From: CADCTB01 sp035494015
Lineage (GTDB): Bacteria > Actinomycetota > Acidimicrobiia > Acidimicrobiales > AC-14
Assembly (NCBI GenBank): GCA_035494015.1
Contig: DATJHJ010000155.1
Coordinates: 1 to 41,702, forward strand
Length of the DNA: 41,702 bases
Direction: 5' to 3'
The position numbers and the translations under genes were made by a program. This document shows positions 32,962 through 40,375 of this stretch, piece after piece; positions within the stretch are counted from its first letter, which is position 1; every line of letters starts with the position of its first letter. Below the pieces are notes generated by a model. The model did not search any database, was not told where the DNA came from, and saw nothing but the letters and a program-made list of their open reading frames with translations.

Positions 32962-33663
32962 ATGTCCGAGAAGGCTCGCATCCTGGTCGTCGACGACGAG
33001 CCGAACATCACCGAGCTGGTGAGCATGGCCCTGCGCTACGAGGGCTTCGAGGTCGACGTGGCCGCCGACGGCCGGAGCGCCCTCACCCGGGCCCAGACCT
33101 TCCGGCCCCACCTGATGGTCCTCGACGTCATGCTCCCCGACCTGGACGGCTTCGGCGTCCTCCGGCGCATCCGGGCCGACGGCCAGCCGGTGTCGGTCGT
33201 GTTCCTCACCGCCAGGGACGCCACCGAGGACAAGGTCAACGGGCTGACCCTCGGCGGGGACGACTACGTGACCAAGCCGTTCAGCGTGGAGGAGCTGGTG
33301 GCCCGGGTGCGGGCCGTGCTCCGCCGCAGCAACGGTGGCGGCCCGGGGGCGGGCTCCAGCCGCCTGACCTTCGCCGACCTCGAGCTGGACGAGGACACCA
33401 GGGAGGTGTGGCGGGGCGACGAGCCCATCGAGCTGACCGCCACCGAGTTCAAGCTCCTCCGCTACCTCATGCTCAACGCCCGCCGGGTCCTGTCCAAGTC
33501 CCAGATCCTCGACCACGTGTGGCAGTACGACTTCGGCGGCGACGCCAACGTGGTCGAGACCTACATCAGCTACCTCCGCAAGAAGATCGACAAGGTCGAG
33601 CCCCGGCTCATCCACACCGTCCGCGGGGTCGGATACACGCTGCGCGTGCCTGCCGGCGGGTAG
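32962..33663 (+). CDS. phoP: PhoP-like OmpR-family response regulator
   Basis: A 233-residue response regulator. The receiver has ILVVDDEPNI, acceptor Asp in LMVLDVMLPDLDGFGVLRRI, Thr in VVFLTARDAT, and Lys in GGDDYVTKPFSVEELVARVR. The winged helix runs from SRLTFADLELDEDTREVWRG to HTVRGVGYTLR. I recall mycobacterial PhoP as nearly the same over RLTFAD-ELDE-THEVW and over SK-ILDHVW-YDFGGD-NVVE-Y-SYLR-KID. The recognition helix region is thus strongly conserved, which predicts the same DNA repeat. Three such repeats precede this gene. The kinase follows after 3 nt. What it senses cannot be known from the regulator; in relatives it governs phosphate, acid, lipid or envelope genes. Confidence 0.88.
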   Translation: MSEKARILVVDDEPNITELVSMALRYEGFEVDVAADGRSALTRAQTFRPHLMVLDVMLPDLDGFGVLRRIRADGQPVSVVFLTARDATEDKVNGLTLGGDDYVTKPFSVEELVARVRAVLRRSNGGGPGAGSSRLTFADLELDEDTREVWRGDEPIELTATEFKLLRYLMLNARRVLSKSQILDHVWQYDFGGDANVVETYISYLRKKIDKVEPRLIHTVRGVGYTLRVPAGG

Positions 33664-33666
33664 TCC

Positions 33667-35073
33667 GTGTCCCTGCGCAGCCGCCTGCTGCTCGGGCTCC
33701 TCGGGCTGGTGGCCGTCGGGCTGCTGGCCTCCGACGCCGTCACCTACCGGGCCCTGCAGGCGTTCCTGCTCAAGCGGCTCGACGAGCAGGTGGTGGCCGC
33801 CCTCGACCCGGTGGCGGCCCGCATATCGGCCGCCGACCGCCGCGGCGGGCCCACCCGCATCGCCGTGCCGGGCGGGACCTACGGGGCGGTGGTCGACAAC
33901 GACGGCCACGTGGTGACCTTCGCCCTGTTCGGCTACGAGGGCGACGACCTGGCCAACCTGCCCAAGCCGGTGCTCACCCCCACCGACCTGGACAATCGCC
34001 AACCGTTCACCACCAACGCGGTCGAGCACGGCAAGGTGGGCTTCCGGGTGGTCGTCGCCCCCCTGGCCTCCGGCGCCGGCAGCCTGGTCGTCGCCGTGCC
34101 CATGAACGACGTGGTCCAGACCCTGCACCGGCTGCTGCTGATCGAGGTGGTGGCCACCGGCGCGGTGCTGGCCGGGGTGGCCGGCCTGGCCCTGGTCGTG
34201 GTCCGGGCCGGGCTGCGGCCGCTGGAGGACATCGGGACGACGGCGGGGGCCATCGCCGCCGGGGACCTGAGCCGGCGGGTCGAACGGGCCGAGCCCCGCA
34301 CCGAGGTGGGCCGGCTGGGCCTGTCGCTCAACGCCATGCTCAGCCAGATCCAGACCGCCTTCGAGGCCCGCCAGGCCTCGGAGGACCGGCTGCGGCGGTT
34401 CGTGGGTGACGCGTCACACGAGCTGCGCACCCCCCTCACCTCCATCCGGGGGTACGCGGAGATGTTCCGCCGGGGGGTGGCCGAGCGCCCGGACGACCTG
34501 GCCACGGCCATGCGCCGGATCGAGGAGGAGTCGGCGCGAATGGGCGTCCTGGTCGACGACCTCCTCCTGCTCGCCCGCCTCGACCAGGGGCGACCGCTGG
34601 AGCGCCAGCCCGTCGACCTCGGCGTGGTGGCCGCCGACGCTGTCCTCGACGCTCGCGCCGTCGAGCCCGACCGGCCCATCGAGCTGGATGCCACCGGTCC
34701 CGCCGTCGTCCTGGGCGACGAGCTGCGCCTGCGCCAGGTGGCGGCCAACCTGCTGGCCAACGCCCGCCAGCACACGCCCGAGGGCGCGCCGGTGCAGGTC
34801 GGCGTGCACCAGGAGAACGGGTCCGTGGTCCTCGAGGTGGCCGACCACGGGCCCGGCCTGTTCCCCGAAGAAGCCGAGAAGGTCTTCGAGCGCTTCTACC
34901 GGGCCGACCCGTCGCGGAACCGCAACCAGGGTGGTGCCGGCCTCGGCCTGTCCATCGTGGCCGCGGTGGCCGAGGCCCACGGCGGCCAGGCCAAGGTGGA
35001 GTCGGTGCCAGGCCAGGGGGCCCGGTTCCGGGTCGAGCTCCCGGCCGCCCCCGCCCCTGCCCCCGACAAGTGA
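33667..35073 (+). CDS. phoR: Membrane histidine kinase partner of PhoP (PhoR-like)
   Basis: A 468-residue kinase. The first membrane helix is LLLGLLGLVAVGLLASDAV (residues ~7-25), followed by a ~120-residue outer sensor domain (to ~155). The second helix is LIEVVATGAVLAGVAGLALV, with HAMP following (AGLRPLEDIGTTAGAIAAGD). The His box is FVGDASHELRTPLTSIRGYA, the N-box is ANLLANARQHTP, G1 is VADHGPGLFPEE, the F-box is VFERFYRADPSR, and G2 is GAGLGLSIVAAVAEAHGG. All catalytic residues are intact. The start is GTG 33667, 3 nt after the phoP stop, so the two are cotranscribed. The last codon lies inside a terminator-like hairpin. The signal is unknown. Confidence 0.9.
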   Translation: MSLRSRLLLGLLGLVAVGLLASDAVTYRALQAFLLKRLDEQVVAALDPVAARISAADRRGGPTRIAVPGGTYGAVVDNDGHVVTFALFGYEGDDLANLPKPVLTPTDLDNRQPFTTNAVEHGKVGFRVVVAPLASGAGSLVVAVPMNDVVQTLHRLLLIEVVATGAVLAGVAGLALVVVRAGLRPLEDIGTTAGAIAAGDLSRRVERAEPRTEVGRLGLSLNAMLSQIQTAFEARQASEDRLRRFVGDASHELRTPLTSIRGYAEMFRRGVAERPDDLATAMRRIEEESARMGVLVDDLLLLARLDQGRPLERQPVDLGVVAADAVLDARAVEPDRPIELDATGPAVVLGDELRLRQVAANLLANARQHTPEGAPVQVGVHQENGSVVLEVADHGPGLFPEEAEKVFERFYRADPSRNRNQGGAGLGLSIVAAVAEAHGGQAKVESVPGQGARFRVELPAAPAPAPDK

Positions 35074-35108
35074 GCAGAATTGTACCCTTACGGTACATTT
35101 CTGCTCAC
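35070..35108. terminator. Hairpin terminator overlapping the phoR stop codon
   Basis: GTGAGCAGAA continuing to 35086 pairs with 35092-35108 (ending CTGCTCAC): a 17-bp stem with one mismatch and a 5-nt loop (CTTAC). It lies between convergent phoR and the 81-residue gene, so it may terminate both. It includes the phoR TGA. Confidence 0.7.
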
Positions 35109-35116
35109 TTCCTGCC

Positions 35117-35158
35117 TTAGTGCCCGCCGCCGAACGCCTAGTGCCCGCCGCCGAAGGC
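35117..35158 (-). repeat. Tandem 21-bp duplication around a stop codon
   Basis: 35117-35137 and 35138-35158 are 19/21 identical. On the minus strand each unit encodes AFGGGH followed by a stop (TAG, then TAA). The C-terminus of the 81-residue gene is thus duplicated in frame just beyond its own stop codon. Confidence 0.85.
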
Positions 35159-35383
35159 GAGGGAGGCGATGACATCCATGCGGACCAGCTCGGCCAGGGG
35201 TCGCTCGATGTGGAAGGCGTAGGCATCGGCGCCGGCCGCGGAGGGGCCGATGGCCACCTGGGTGACGACCGGCGAGCAGCGGGGGTCCGTCCCGGGCATC
35301 TCGGTGATGGCGACGGTCTGGTCGGGATCCAGCCCCAGCTCCTCCCGCACCCAGACCTCGACCTGGGCTTCCGGCTCGCTCAT
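35138..35383 (-). CDS. Conserved-looking 81-residue protein cotranscribed with doxX
   Basis: A small acidic protein that I cannot assign to a named family. Notable segments are VEVWVREELGLDPDQTVAIT, EMPGTDPRCSPVVTQVAIGP and YAFHIERPLAELVRMDVIAS, ending in AFGGGH. The single Cys in DPRCSPVVT next to a TDP turn, and the terminal GGGH, look like functional rather than random sequence. The alternating strand-helix pattern suggests a small alpha/beta fold. The start ATG 35383 overlaps the doxX stop by 4 nt, with AGGAAAGG just upstream. Readthrough of its TAG would add AFGGGH once more, because the end of the gene is tandemly duplicated. Confidence 0.8.
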   Translation of the reverse strand: MSEPEAQVEVWVREELGLDPDQTVAITEMPGTDPRCSPVVTQVAIGPSAAGADAYAFHIERPLAELVRMDVIASLAFGGGH

Positions 35384-35766
35384 CGCCTTTCCTGGTCCCC
35401 CTGGGCGACTTCGAGCAGGCCGCCCAGCATGCACAGGTTCTTCAGGAACTGGGTGCGCTGCTGGGCCCGGGCCTTGGGGTCGGACTCGTTCCAGAAGGGG
35501 TGGCCGGCCAGGGTGGTGGGGACCAGCAACCCGGCGAGCACGGCGGACATGGCCCGCGGCGCCACCCCGCAGGCCAGGGCCACGCCGGCCACCACCATCG
35601 CTCCCCCGTTGAGGGTCACGGCCAGCTCCGGCTTCGGGAGCCCGAGGGCGGCCGCCTTCACCGCCCGCGGCCCGGCTTCGAGGTAGGGGTCCCACCCCAG
35701 GATGACGAAGGACGTGCCCACCGCGGCGCGGGCCAGCGAGCGCAGTGGTCGGGCGTATCGGGCCAT
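35380..35766 (-). CDS. DoxX-family membrane protein
   Basis: A 128-residue protein with four predicted membrane helices. The family features are the first helix (LARAAVGTSFVILGWDPYLE), the Gly-rich helix (NGGAMVVAGVALACG), and the ending AGHPFWNESDPKARAQQRTQ, FLKNLCMLGGLL. DoxX proteins take part in redox or thiol stress resistance and membrane-associated quinone reactions in some actinobacteria; the exact reaction is uncertain. The ATG at 35766 is divergent from htrA at 35838. The four-unit PhoP-type array lies in that gap, so doxX may share PhoP control. Confidence 0.88.
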   Translation of the reverse strand: MARYARPLRSLARAAVGTSFVILGWDPYLEAGPRAVKAAALGLPKPELAVTLNGGAMVVAGVALACGVAPRAMSAVLAGLLVPTTLAGHPFWNESDPKARAQQRTQFLKNLCMLGGLLEVAQGDQERR

Positions 35767-35776
35767 TCCTGCATCT

Positions 35777-35816
35777 TCTCACCCCGCTCGCAGTGCGTTC
35801 CCAGCATGCTCACAGC
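35777..35816. promoter_or_regulatory. Four-unit PhoP-type array between doxX and htrA
   Basis: TCTCACC at 35777, TCGCAGT at 35788, TCCCAGC at 35799 and TCACAGC at 35810 are all exactly 11 bp apart. The last unit is a perfect match to the mycobacterial PhoP half-site as I know it (TCACAGC). The array ends 21 bp before the htrA GTG (35838) and starts 10 bp upstream of the doxX ATG. Confidence 0.7.
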
Positions 35817-35837
35817 CGGGATGGGCTTACTAGTCAT

Positions 35838-37229
35838 GTGAGCCCGACCGGCGAGATGTCCGACCGTCCCACTTCGGAGGACGTCCCGGTCGGTCGGCCC
35901 CCCCTGGCCCCGGGGCCCCCCACCCGTGGCCAGGGAGGGCCGTCCGCTCCTTCCACCGCAGGTTTGCCCTCCCCGGATTCGAGCCAGGCTCCGGGCATGA
36001 CCACGGGTTTCGACCGGCCGAACTTCGACATGCCCGACTTCCAGCCCGCCTCGCCGACGACGACGTCCGGCCCGCCGACCGTCCCGCTGCCCCGGCCCGA
36101 GCCGCGGTTCGAGTCACCGCCCACGCCCACTCCCCCGCCGGCCCCCCCGGCCCGTTCGGGCGGCGTCGCCCCCCGCTGGCTGGCCTTGGCCGTCGCCGCG
36201 TCCCTGCTCGGCGGCGGGGCCGCCGGCGCCGTGGCCGGCCGGGCGGTCGACCACGGGAGCGGCAGCAGCAAAGCCACGCCCGCCGCCGTCCCCACGGGGG
36301 GCAACGGCAGCGTCGTCACCCAGACCGGCGACGTGCAGAGCATCCTGGCCAAGGTCCAGCCCGGCGTGGTCTACGTCCACACCCAGGCGTCCGTCGGCGG
36401 GCGGTTCTTCCCGAGCACCGGCGCCGGTACCGGGGTCATCCTGACCGCCGACGGTGAGGTGTTGACCAACGCCCACGTGGTGGCAGGGGCCACGTCCATC
36501 AAGGTCAACGTGGGGACGGAGACGACGGCGCGCGACGCCACCCTGATCGCCGCCGACAGCGCCAACGACATCGCCCTGCTCCGCATCAACGGGGCCAGCG
36601 GGCTGCCCACCGTGACCCTGGGCAGTTCGAGCGACCTCAAGGTGGGCGACGACGTGGTCGCCATTGGCAACGCCCTCGACCTCAAGGGTGGCTTCACCGT
36701 CACGCGCGGCATCGTCTCCGCCCTCAACCGGTCCATCGATTCCGAGGACGGCGGCCAGCTCACCGGCCTGATCCAGACCGACGCGGCCATCAACCCCGGC
36801 AACTCCGGGGGCCCGCTGGTCAACGCCGCCGGGCAGGTCGTGGGCATCAACACCGCGGTGTCCGGCCAGGCCCAGAACATCGGCTTCGCCATCGCCATCG
36901 ACGGGATCAAGGCCAAGCTCGACAAGCTGCGGGCGGGCCAGAGCACGGCCACCCAGGCCCGGGCCTACCTGGGCGTCAGCAGCCAGGCGGTCGACGGCAC
37001 CCCGGGGGCGACGGTCACCGACGTGGGCGCCGGCACGCCCGCCTCGGGCGCCGGGATCCAGCCGGGCGACGTGATCACCGCCATCGACGCCACCGCCGTC
37101 AACAACCCCGACGACCTAGCCGCCGCCATCCAGGCCCACAGGCCGGGCGACCGCGTGAACGTGACCATCCAGCGGGGCACGACCAAGCGCACCGCCTCGA
37201 TCACCCTCGGCACCCGCCCAGCTGGTTAG
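35838..37229 (+). CDS. htrA: HtrA/DegP-like membrane-anchored serine protease with PDZ domain
   Basis: A 463-residue envelope protease. A long Pro-rich cytoplasmic part (~110 residues) precedes one membrane helix (LALAVAASLLGGGAAGAVAG). The trypsin-like domain has His in TNAHVVAG, Asp in SANDIALLRI, and Ser in INPGNSGGPLVNAAG. One C-terminal PDZ domain follows (YLGVSSQAVD, ASGAGIQPGDVITAIDATAV). It would degrade misfolded or surplus proteins outside the membrane. The start is GTG 35838 or ATG 35856; the former directly follows the PhoP-type array and a TACTAG hexamer. In mycobacteria an MprAB two-component pair lies beside and controls the HtrA protease PepD. Here PhoPR takes a similar position. 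Confidence 0.92.
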   Translation: MSPTGEMSDRPTSEDVPVGRPPLAPGPPTRGQGGPSAPSTAGLPSPDSSQAPGMTTGFDRPNFDMPDFQPASPTTTSGPPTVPLPRPEPRFESPPTPTPPPAPPARSGGVAPRWLALAVAASLLGGGAAGAVAGRAVDHGSGSSKATPAAVPTGGNGSVVTQTGDVQSILAKVQPGVVYVHTQASVGGRFFPSTGAGTGVILTADGEVLTNAHVVAGATSIKVNVGTETTARDATLIAADSANDIALLRINGASGLPTVTLGSSSDLKVGDDVVAIGNALDLKGGFTVTRGIVSALNRSIDSEDGGQLTGLIQTDAAINPGNSGGPLVNAAGQVVGINTAVSGQAQNIGFAIAIDGIKAKLDKLRAGQSTATQARAYLGVSSQAVDGTPGATVTDVGAGTPASGAGIQPGDVITAIDATAVNNPDDLAAAIQAHRPGDRVNVTIQRGTTKRTASITLGTRPAG

Positions 37230-38233
37230 AAGGGCCGGCCGGTGACGGCCGACTCGGCCGACAGGTCGTGCTCGACCATCATGCGGACCAGTTCGGGGAA
37301 GTCGACCTTGGGCTTCCAGTTCAGGTTGTCCCGGGCCTTGCTGGCGTCGCCGGTGAGGATGTCGACCTCGGCCGGCCGGGTGAAGCGGGGGTCGCTCTCG
37401 ACCAGGTGCTCCCACTCGTCGATCCCGGCGGCGGCGAACGCCAGCGACAGCAGCTCGCGGATGGTGTGGGACTGGCCGGTGGCGATGACGTAGTCGTCCG
37501 GCCGGTCCTGCTGGAGCATGAGCCACATGGCCTCGCAGAAGTCGCCGGCGTAGCCCCAGTCCCGCGCCGACTCCAGGTTGCCCAGGACCAGCTTGTCCTG
37601 GAGGCCGAGCTTGATGCGGGCCACGCCGTTCGACACCTTGCGGGTGACGAACTCCAGGCCCCGCCGCGGGCTCTCGTGGTTGAAGCAGATGCCGCTGCAG
37701 GCGAACAGGTCGTACGACTCGCGGTAGTTCACCGTGATGTAGTGGCCGAACACCTTGGCCGCGCCATACGGCGAACGGGGGTGGAACGGTGTCAGCTCGG
37801 TCTGGGGCGTCTCCCGCACCTTGCCGAACATCTCCGACGACGACGCCTGGTAGAACCGGATCGGGTTGCCTGAACCGCCGGAGCTTGGACCGCCGACGAT
37901 CCGCACCGCCTCCAGCATCCGGAGCACGCCGAGGCCGGTGATGTCGGCGGTGAGCTCGGCCTGGCGGAACGAGAGGGCGACGAAGCTGATGGCGCCCAGG
38001 TTGTAGACCTCGTCGGGCTGGACCTGCTCGACCGCGCCGATCAGCGACGAGAGATCCTGCAGGTCCCCCTCGACCAGCTCCAGCTCGGGCGTCTCCTCCT
38101 GCAGCATCGGGATCTTGGGGTTCGCCTGCCCCCGGACCATCCCGAAGACGTCGTAGCCCTTGGCGACGAGCATCTGAGCCATGTACCGGCCGTCCTGGCC
38201 GGTGATTCCTGTGACTAACGCGCGAGGAGGCAC
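37226..38233 (-). CDS. gmd: GDP-mannose 4,6-dehydratase
   Basis: A 335-residue extended short-chain dehydrogenase. It converts GDP-mannose to GDP-4-keto-6-deoxymannose, the precursor of GDP-fucose or GDP-rhamnose. The NADP motif is ALVTGITGQDGRYMAQMLV. The active site is in YQASSSEMFGKV (Ser/Thr, Glu) and SPYGAAKVFGHYITVNYR (Tyr-Lys). GMD family segments are FNHESPRRGLEFVTRKVS, NLESARDWGYAGDFCEAMW and TGQSHTIRELL. The start is GTG 38233, with TAGCGT 6 nt upstream and no Shine-Dalgarno. It overlaps the 3' end of convergent htrA by 4 nt. No GDP-fucose synthase or reductase is adjacent. Confidence 0.95.
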   Translation of the reverse strand: MPPRALVTGITGQDGRYMAQMLVAKGYDVFGMVRGQANPKIPMLQEETPELELVEGDLQDLSSLIGAVEQVQPDEVYNLGAISFVALSFRQAELTADITGLGVLRMLEAVRIVGGPSSGGSGNPIRFYQASSSEMFGKVRETPQTELTPFHPRSPYGAAKVFGHYITVNYRESYDLFACSGICFNHESPRRGLEFVTRKVSNGVARIKLGLQDKLVLGNLESARDWGYAGDFCEAMWLMLQQDRPDDYVIATGQSHTIRELLSLAFAAAGIDEWEHLVESDPRFTRPAEVDILTGDASKARDNLNWKPKVDFPELVRMMVEHDLSAESAVTGRPF

Positions 38234-38239
38234 CCACCG

Positions 38240-38245
38240 ACGCTA
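38240..38245 (-). promoter_or_regulatory. -10 element TAGCGT of gmd
   Basis: On the minus strand TAGCGT ends 6 nt before the gmd GTG (38233), predicting a leaderless mRNA. It shares a 43-bp intergenic region with the divergent VanW-family promoter. Confidence 0.5.
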
Positions 38246-38264
38246 GCCGCTCCGCCGCAGCCCC

Positions 38265-38270
38265 TACCCT
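38265..38270 (+). promoter_or_regulatory. -10 element TACCCT of the VanW-family gene
   Basis: TACCCT ends 6 nt before GTG 38277, predicting a leaderless mRNA. The -35 region of this promoter must overlap the coding start and -10 of divergent gmd. Confidence 0.5.
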
Positions 38271-38276
38271 GTACCG

Positions 38277-39980
38277 GTGGATCAGTTGGAGGCGACGGGG
38301 CGGCTGCCGGTGATCCCGCCCCCCGATCGCCCGCCTGGCGGCCGCAGGAGCGGGCGGCTGCTGCGCTTCGTGGCCGTGGCCGCGGTGGCGGTCGCCGTCG
38401 TCGTCGCCCTGTTCCTGGTGGACACGAACGCCCACAAGGGCAAGGTGGGCCGCAAGGTCACGCTGGGCGGCCGCTCGGTGGCCGGGCTGCGGCCCGCCGC
38501 CCTCGACCAGGCCGTGGCCGACCTGGCCACCCGCTACCGGGACGCCACGGTCGTGGTCGACGCCGAGGGCGGAGGGTTCCAGGCCAGCGCGGCCGAGATC
38601 GGCTTGTCGGTGGTGGGCGACCGGACCGCGGCCGACGCCCTGGCCGTGGGCCGGCGCGGACTGATCCTCGACCGCATGTGGAGCTGGGCCCGGTCCTTCT
38701 TCGTGGAGCGGAAGGCGCCGGTGGCCATCACGGTCGACCAGGCGGCCATGGACCGGATCGTGGCGGCGCGGGATCCGCAGCGCACCGCCCCGGTCGAGCC
38801 GTCGCTCGTGGTCAAGGACGACAAGATGGCGGTCAGGGCGGGCGAGCCCGGTCGGGGCATCAGCCCGCCGTCCGTCCTCGCCGCCCTGCGCAAAGCCGGG
38901 CCCGCGGGCCTGCCGCTGCGCATCTCGGTGTCCCGGGACGCCCTGCCTCCCCGCTACTCCCTCGCCGATGCCCAGGATTTGGCCGACCGGGCCGAGCGGC
39001 TGGCCGCCCCGGGGCTGCCGGTCACCGCCGGGTCGACGACCGCGGTCGTCCCCGCACCGACGCTGCGGGGCTGGTTCCGGGCCGACCCGGGCGACGACGG
39101 GCTCGAGCTGGCCGTCGACGCGTCCGGTGCGCCCGACCAGCTGGCCAAGCTCTTCTCGGCGCCGGCCGTCGCCCCGGTCGACGCCGGCTTCACGGTGAGC
39201 GGCGGCAAGGTGTCGATCACCCCGGCCAAGGCGGGTTCCGGCTGCTGCGGGCCCACGACGCCGGCCGTGCTCCAGGCCGCCCTGCTCAACCGGGCCCCGG
39301 ACGGCCCGCCCGTCAGCCTGCCCCTCAAGCCCCTCGCCCCCAAGCGGGACGAGGACGCGGCGCGCAAGCTGGGGGTGGTCGAACCCATCGGCACGTTCAC
39401 CACCAACCATGCGGCCGGCGAGCCCCGGGTCACCAACATCCATCGCATCGCCGACCTGATCCAGGGCCAGGTGATCGAGCCCGGCGCCACGTTCTCGATC
39501 AACGACTTCGTGGGCCGCCGCACCGTCGAGAAGGGCTTCGTGGACGCCCCGATCATCGACGAGCACTACAACTTCGCCTCCGACATCGGCGGCGGCATCT
39601 CCCAGTTCGCCACCACCATCTTCAACGCCGCCTTCTTCTCCGGCCTCGACATCCCCAGCTACTTCATGCACGGGATCTACATCTCCCGGTACCCCTACGG
39701 GCGGGAGTCGACGATCTCGTACCCCGGGCCGGACGTGCGCATCCGCAACAACACCCCGTACGGCGTGCTGATCTGGCCCACGTACACCGACACCTCGATC
39801 ACCGTCACCATGTACTCGACCAAGTACGTCTCCGGCGACCAGACCGGCCAGACCACGCAGATGAAGGGGGTGTGCACCGCGGTGACCACCGAGCGGACCC
39901 GCACGTACCTCGACGGGCGCAAGACCGTCGACCACTTCAGCGGCCTGTACTCGCCGGCGGAGGGCGTCGAATGTCCCTGA
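38277..39980 (+). CDS. VanW-family protein with YoaR-like putative peptidoglycan-binding repeats
   Basis: A 567-residue protein anchored by one N-terminal membrane helix (LRFVAVAAVAVAVVVALFLV, residues ~29-48), with the rest outside. Residues ~65-220 and ~230-330 resemble the YoaR-like putative peptidoglycan-binding domains that accompany VanW (VTLGGRSVAGLRPAALDQAV, AEIGLSVVGDRTAADAL). The VanW domain itself is at ~380-510: IGTFTTNHAAGEPRVTNIHR, NDFVGRRTVEKGFVDAP and GGGISQFATTIFNAAFFSGL. A CCGPTTP pair of adjacent cysteines at ~322-323 is unusual. The family is named from vancomycin clusters, but its activity is not known. The start is GTG 38277 on a probably leaderless mRNA, and it overlaps the next gene by 10 nt. 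Confidence 0.92.
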   Translation: MDQLEATGRLPVIPPPDRPPGGRRSGRLLRFVAVAAVAVAVVVALFLVDTNAHKGKVGRKVTLGGRSVAGLRPAALDQAVADLATRYRDATVVVDAEGGGFQASAAEIGLSVVGDRTAADALAVGRRGLILDRMWSWARSFFVERKAPVAITVDQAAMDRIVAARDPQRTAPVEPSLVVKDDKMAVRAGEPGRGISPPSVLAALRKAGPAGLPLRISVSRDALPPRYSLADAQDLADRAERLAAPGLPVTAGSTTAVVPAPTLRGWFRADPGDDGLELAVDASGAPDQLAKLFSAPAVAPVDAGFTVSGGKVSITPAKAGSGCCGPTTPAVLQAALLNRAPDGPPVSLPLKPLAPKRDEDAARKLGVVEPIGTFTTNHAAGEPRVTNIHRIADLIQGQVIEPGATFSINDFVGRRTVEKGFVDAPIIDEHYNFASDIGGGISQFATTIFNAAFFSGLDIPSYFMHGIYISRYPYGRESTISYPGPDVRIRNNTPYGVLIWPTYTDTSITVTMYSTKYVSGDQTGQTTQMKGVCTAVTTERTRTYLDGRKTVDHFSGLYSPAEGVECP

Positions 39981-40375
39981 TCGACCTCGACAAGCTGGAC
40001 GAGCGGGCCATGATCAAGGCGGTGGCGTTCGGGCGCATCGCCCTCGGCGGGTCGTACCTGCTGGCCCCCAACCTGGCCATGAAGCTGTGGCCGGGGCGGA
40101 CGGGGACGACCGGCGACGATCAAGCGGTGGCCCGCCTCCTGGCCCGCTCGGTGGGGGGCCGCGACGTCGCCCTCGCCGTCGGCGCCCTACTCGCCGTGTC
40201 GCACGACGCCCCGGTCCGGGGCTGGGTGGAGGCGGGGATGCTGGCCGATGCGGTCGACGCCCTGGCCATCGGCATGGCCTTCCGCCACCTGCCGCGGGGC
40301 CGCACCGCGCTGCTGTTCGCCGCCTCGCTGGGCACCGCGCTGCTCGGCCGCCGGCTCGCTTCCTCCCTTGGCTGA
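39971..40375 (+). CDS. Small membrane protein of unknown function
   Basis: A 134-residue protein beginning MSLIDLDKLDERAMIKAVAF at ATG 39971, which lies inside the end of the VanW gene (10-nt overlap). Three or four hydrophobic segments are visible: AFGRIALGGSYLLAPNLAMK, VALAVGALLAVS, AGMLADAVDALAIGMAF and TALLFAASLGTALLGRRL. The pattern resembles small DUF4267-like integral membrane proteins, but I am not certain of the family. It overlaps the following reductase by 8 nt if the TTG start of that gene is used. All three genes are then translationally coupled, which argues it is real. Confidence 0.8.
   Translation: MSLIDLDKLDERAMIKAVAFGRIALGGSYLLAPNLAMKLWPGRTGTTGDDQAVARLLARSVGGRDVALAVGALLAVSHDAPVRGWVEAGMLADAVDALAIGMAFRHLPRGRTALLFAASLGTALLGRRLASSLG

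Noticed and set aside
35828..35833. TACTAG as a leaderless -10 for htrA
   Set aside because: The last base does not fit TANNNT and the distance to GTG is only 4 nt, so I did not list it as a promoter.
37116..39935. 939-codon minus-strand frame opposite the VanW gene
   Set aside because: It is a low-complexity antisense frame. The plus strand has the VanW domain, and the gmd gene is in a different minus-strand frame.
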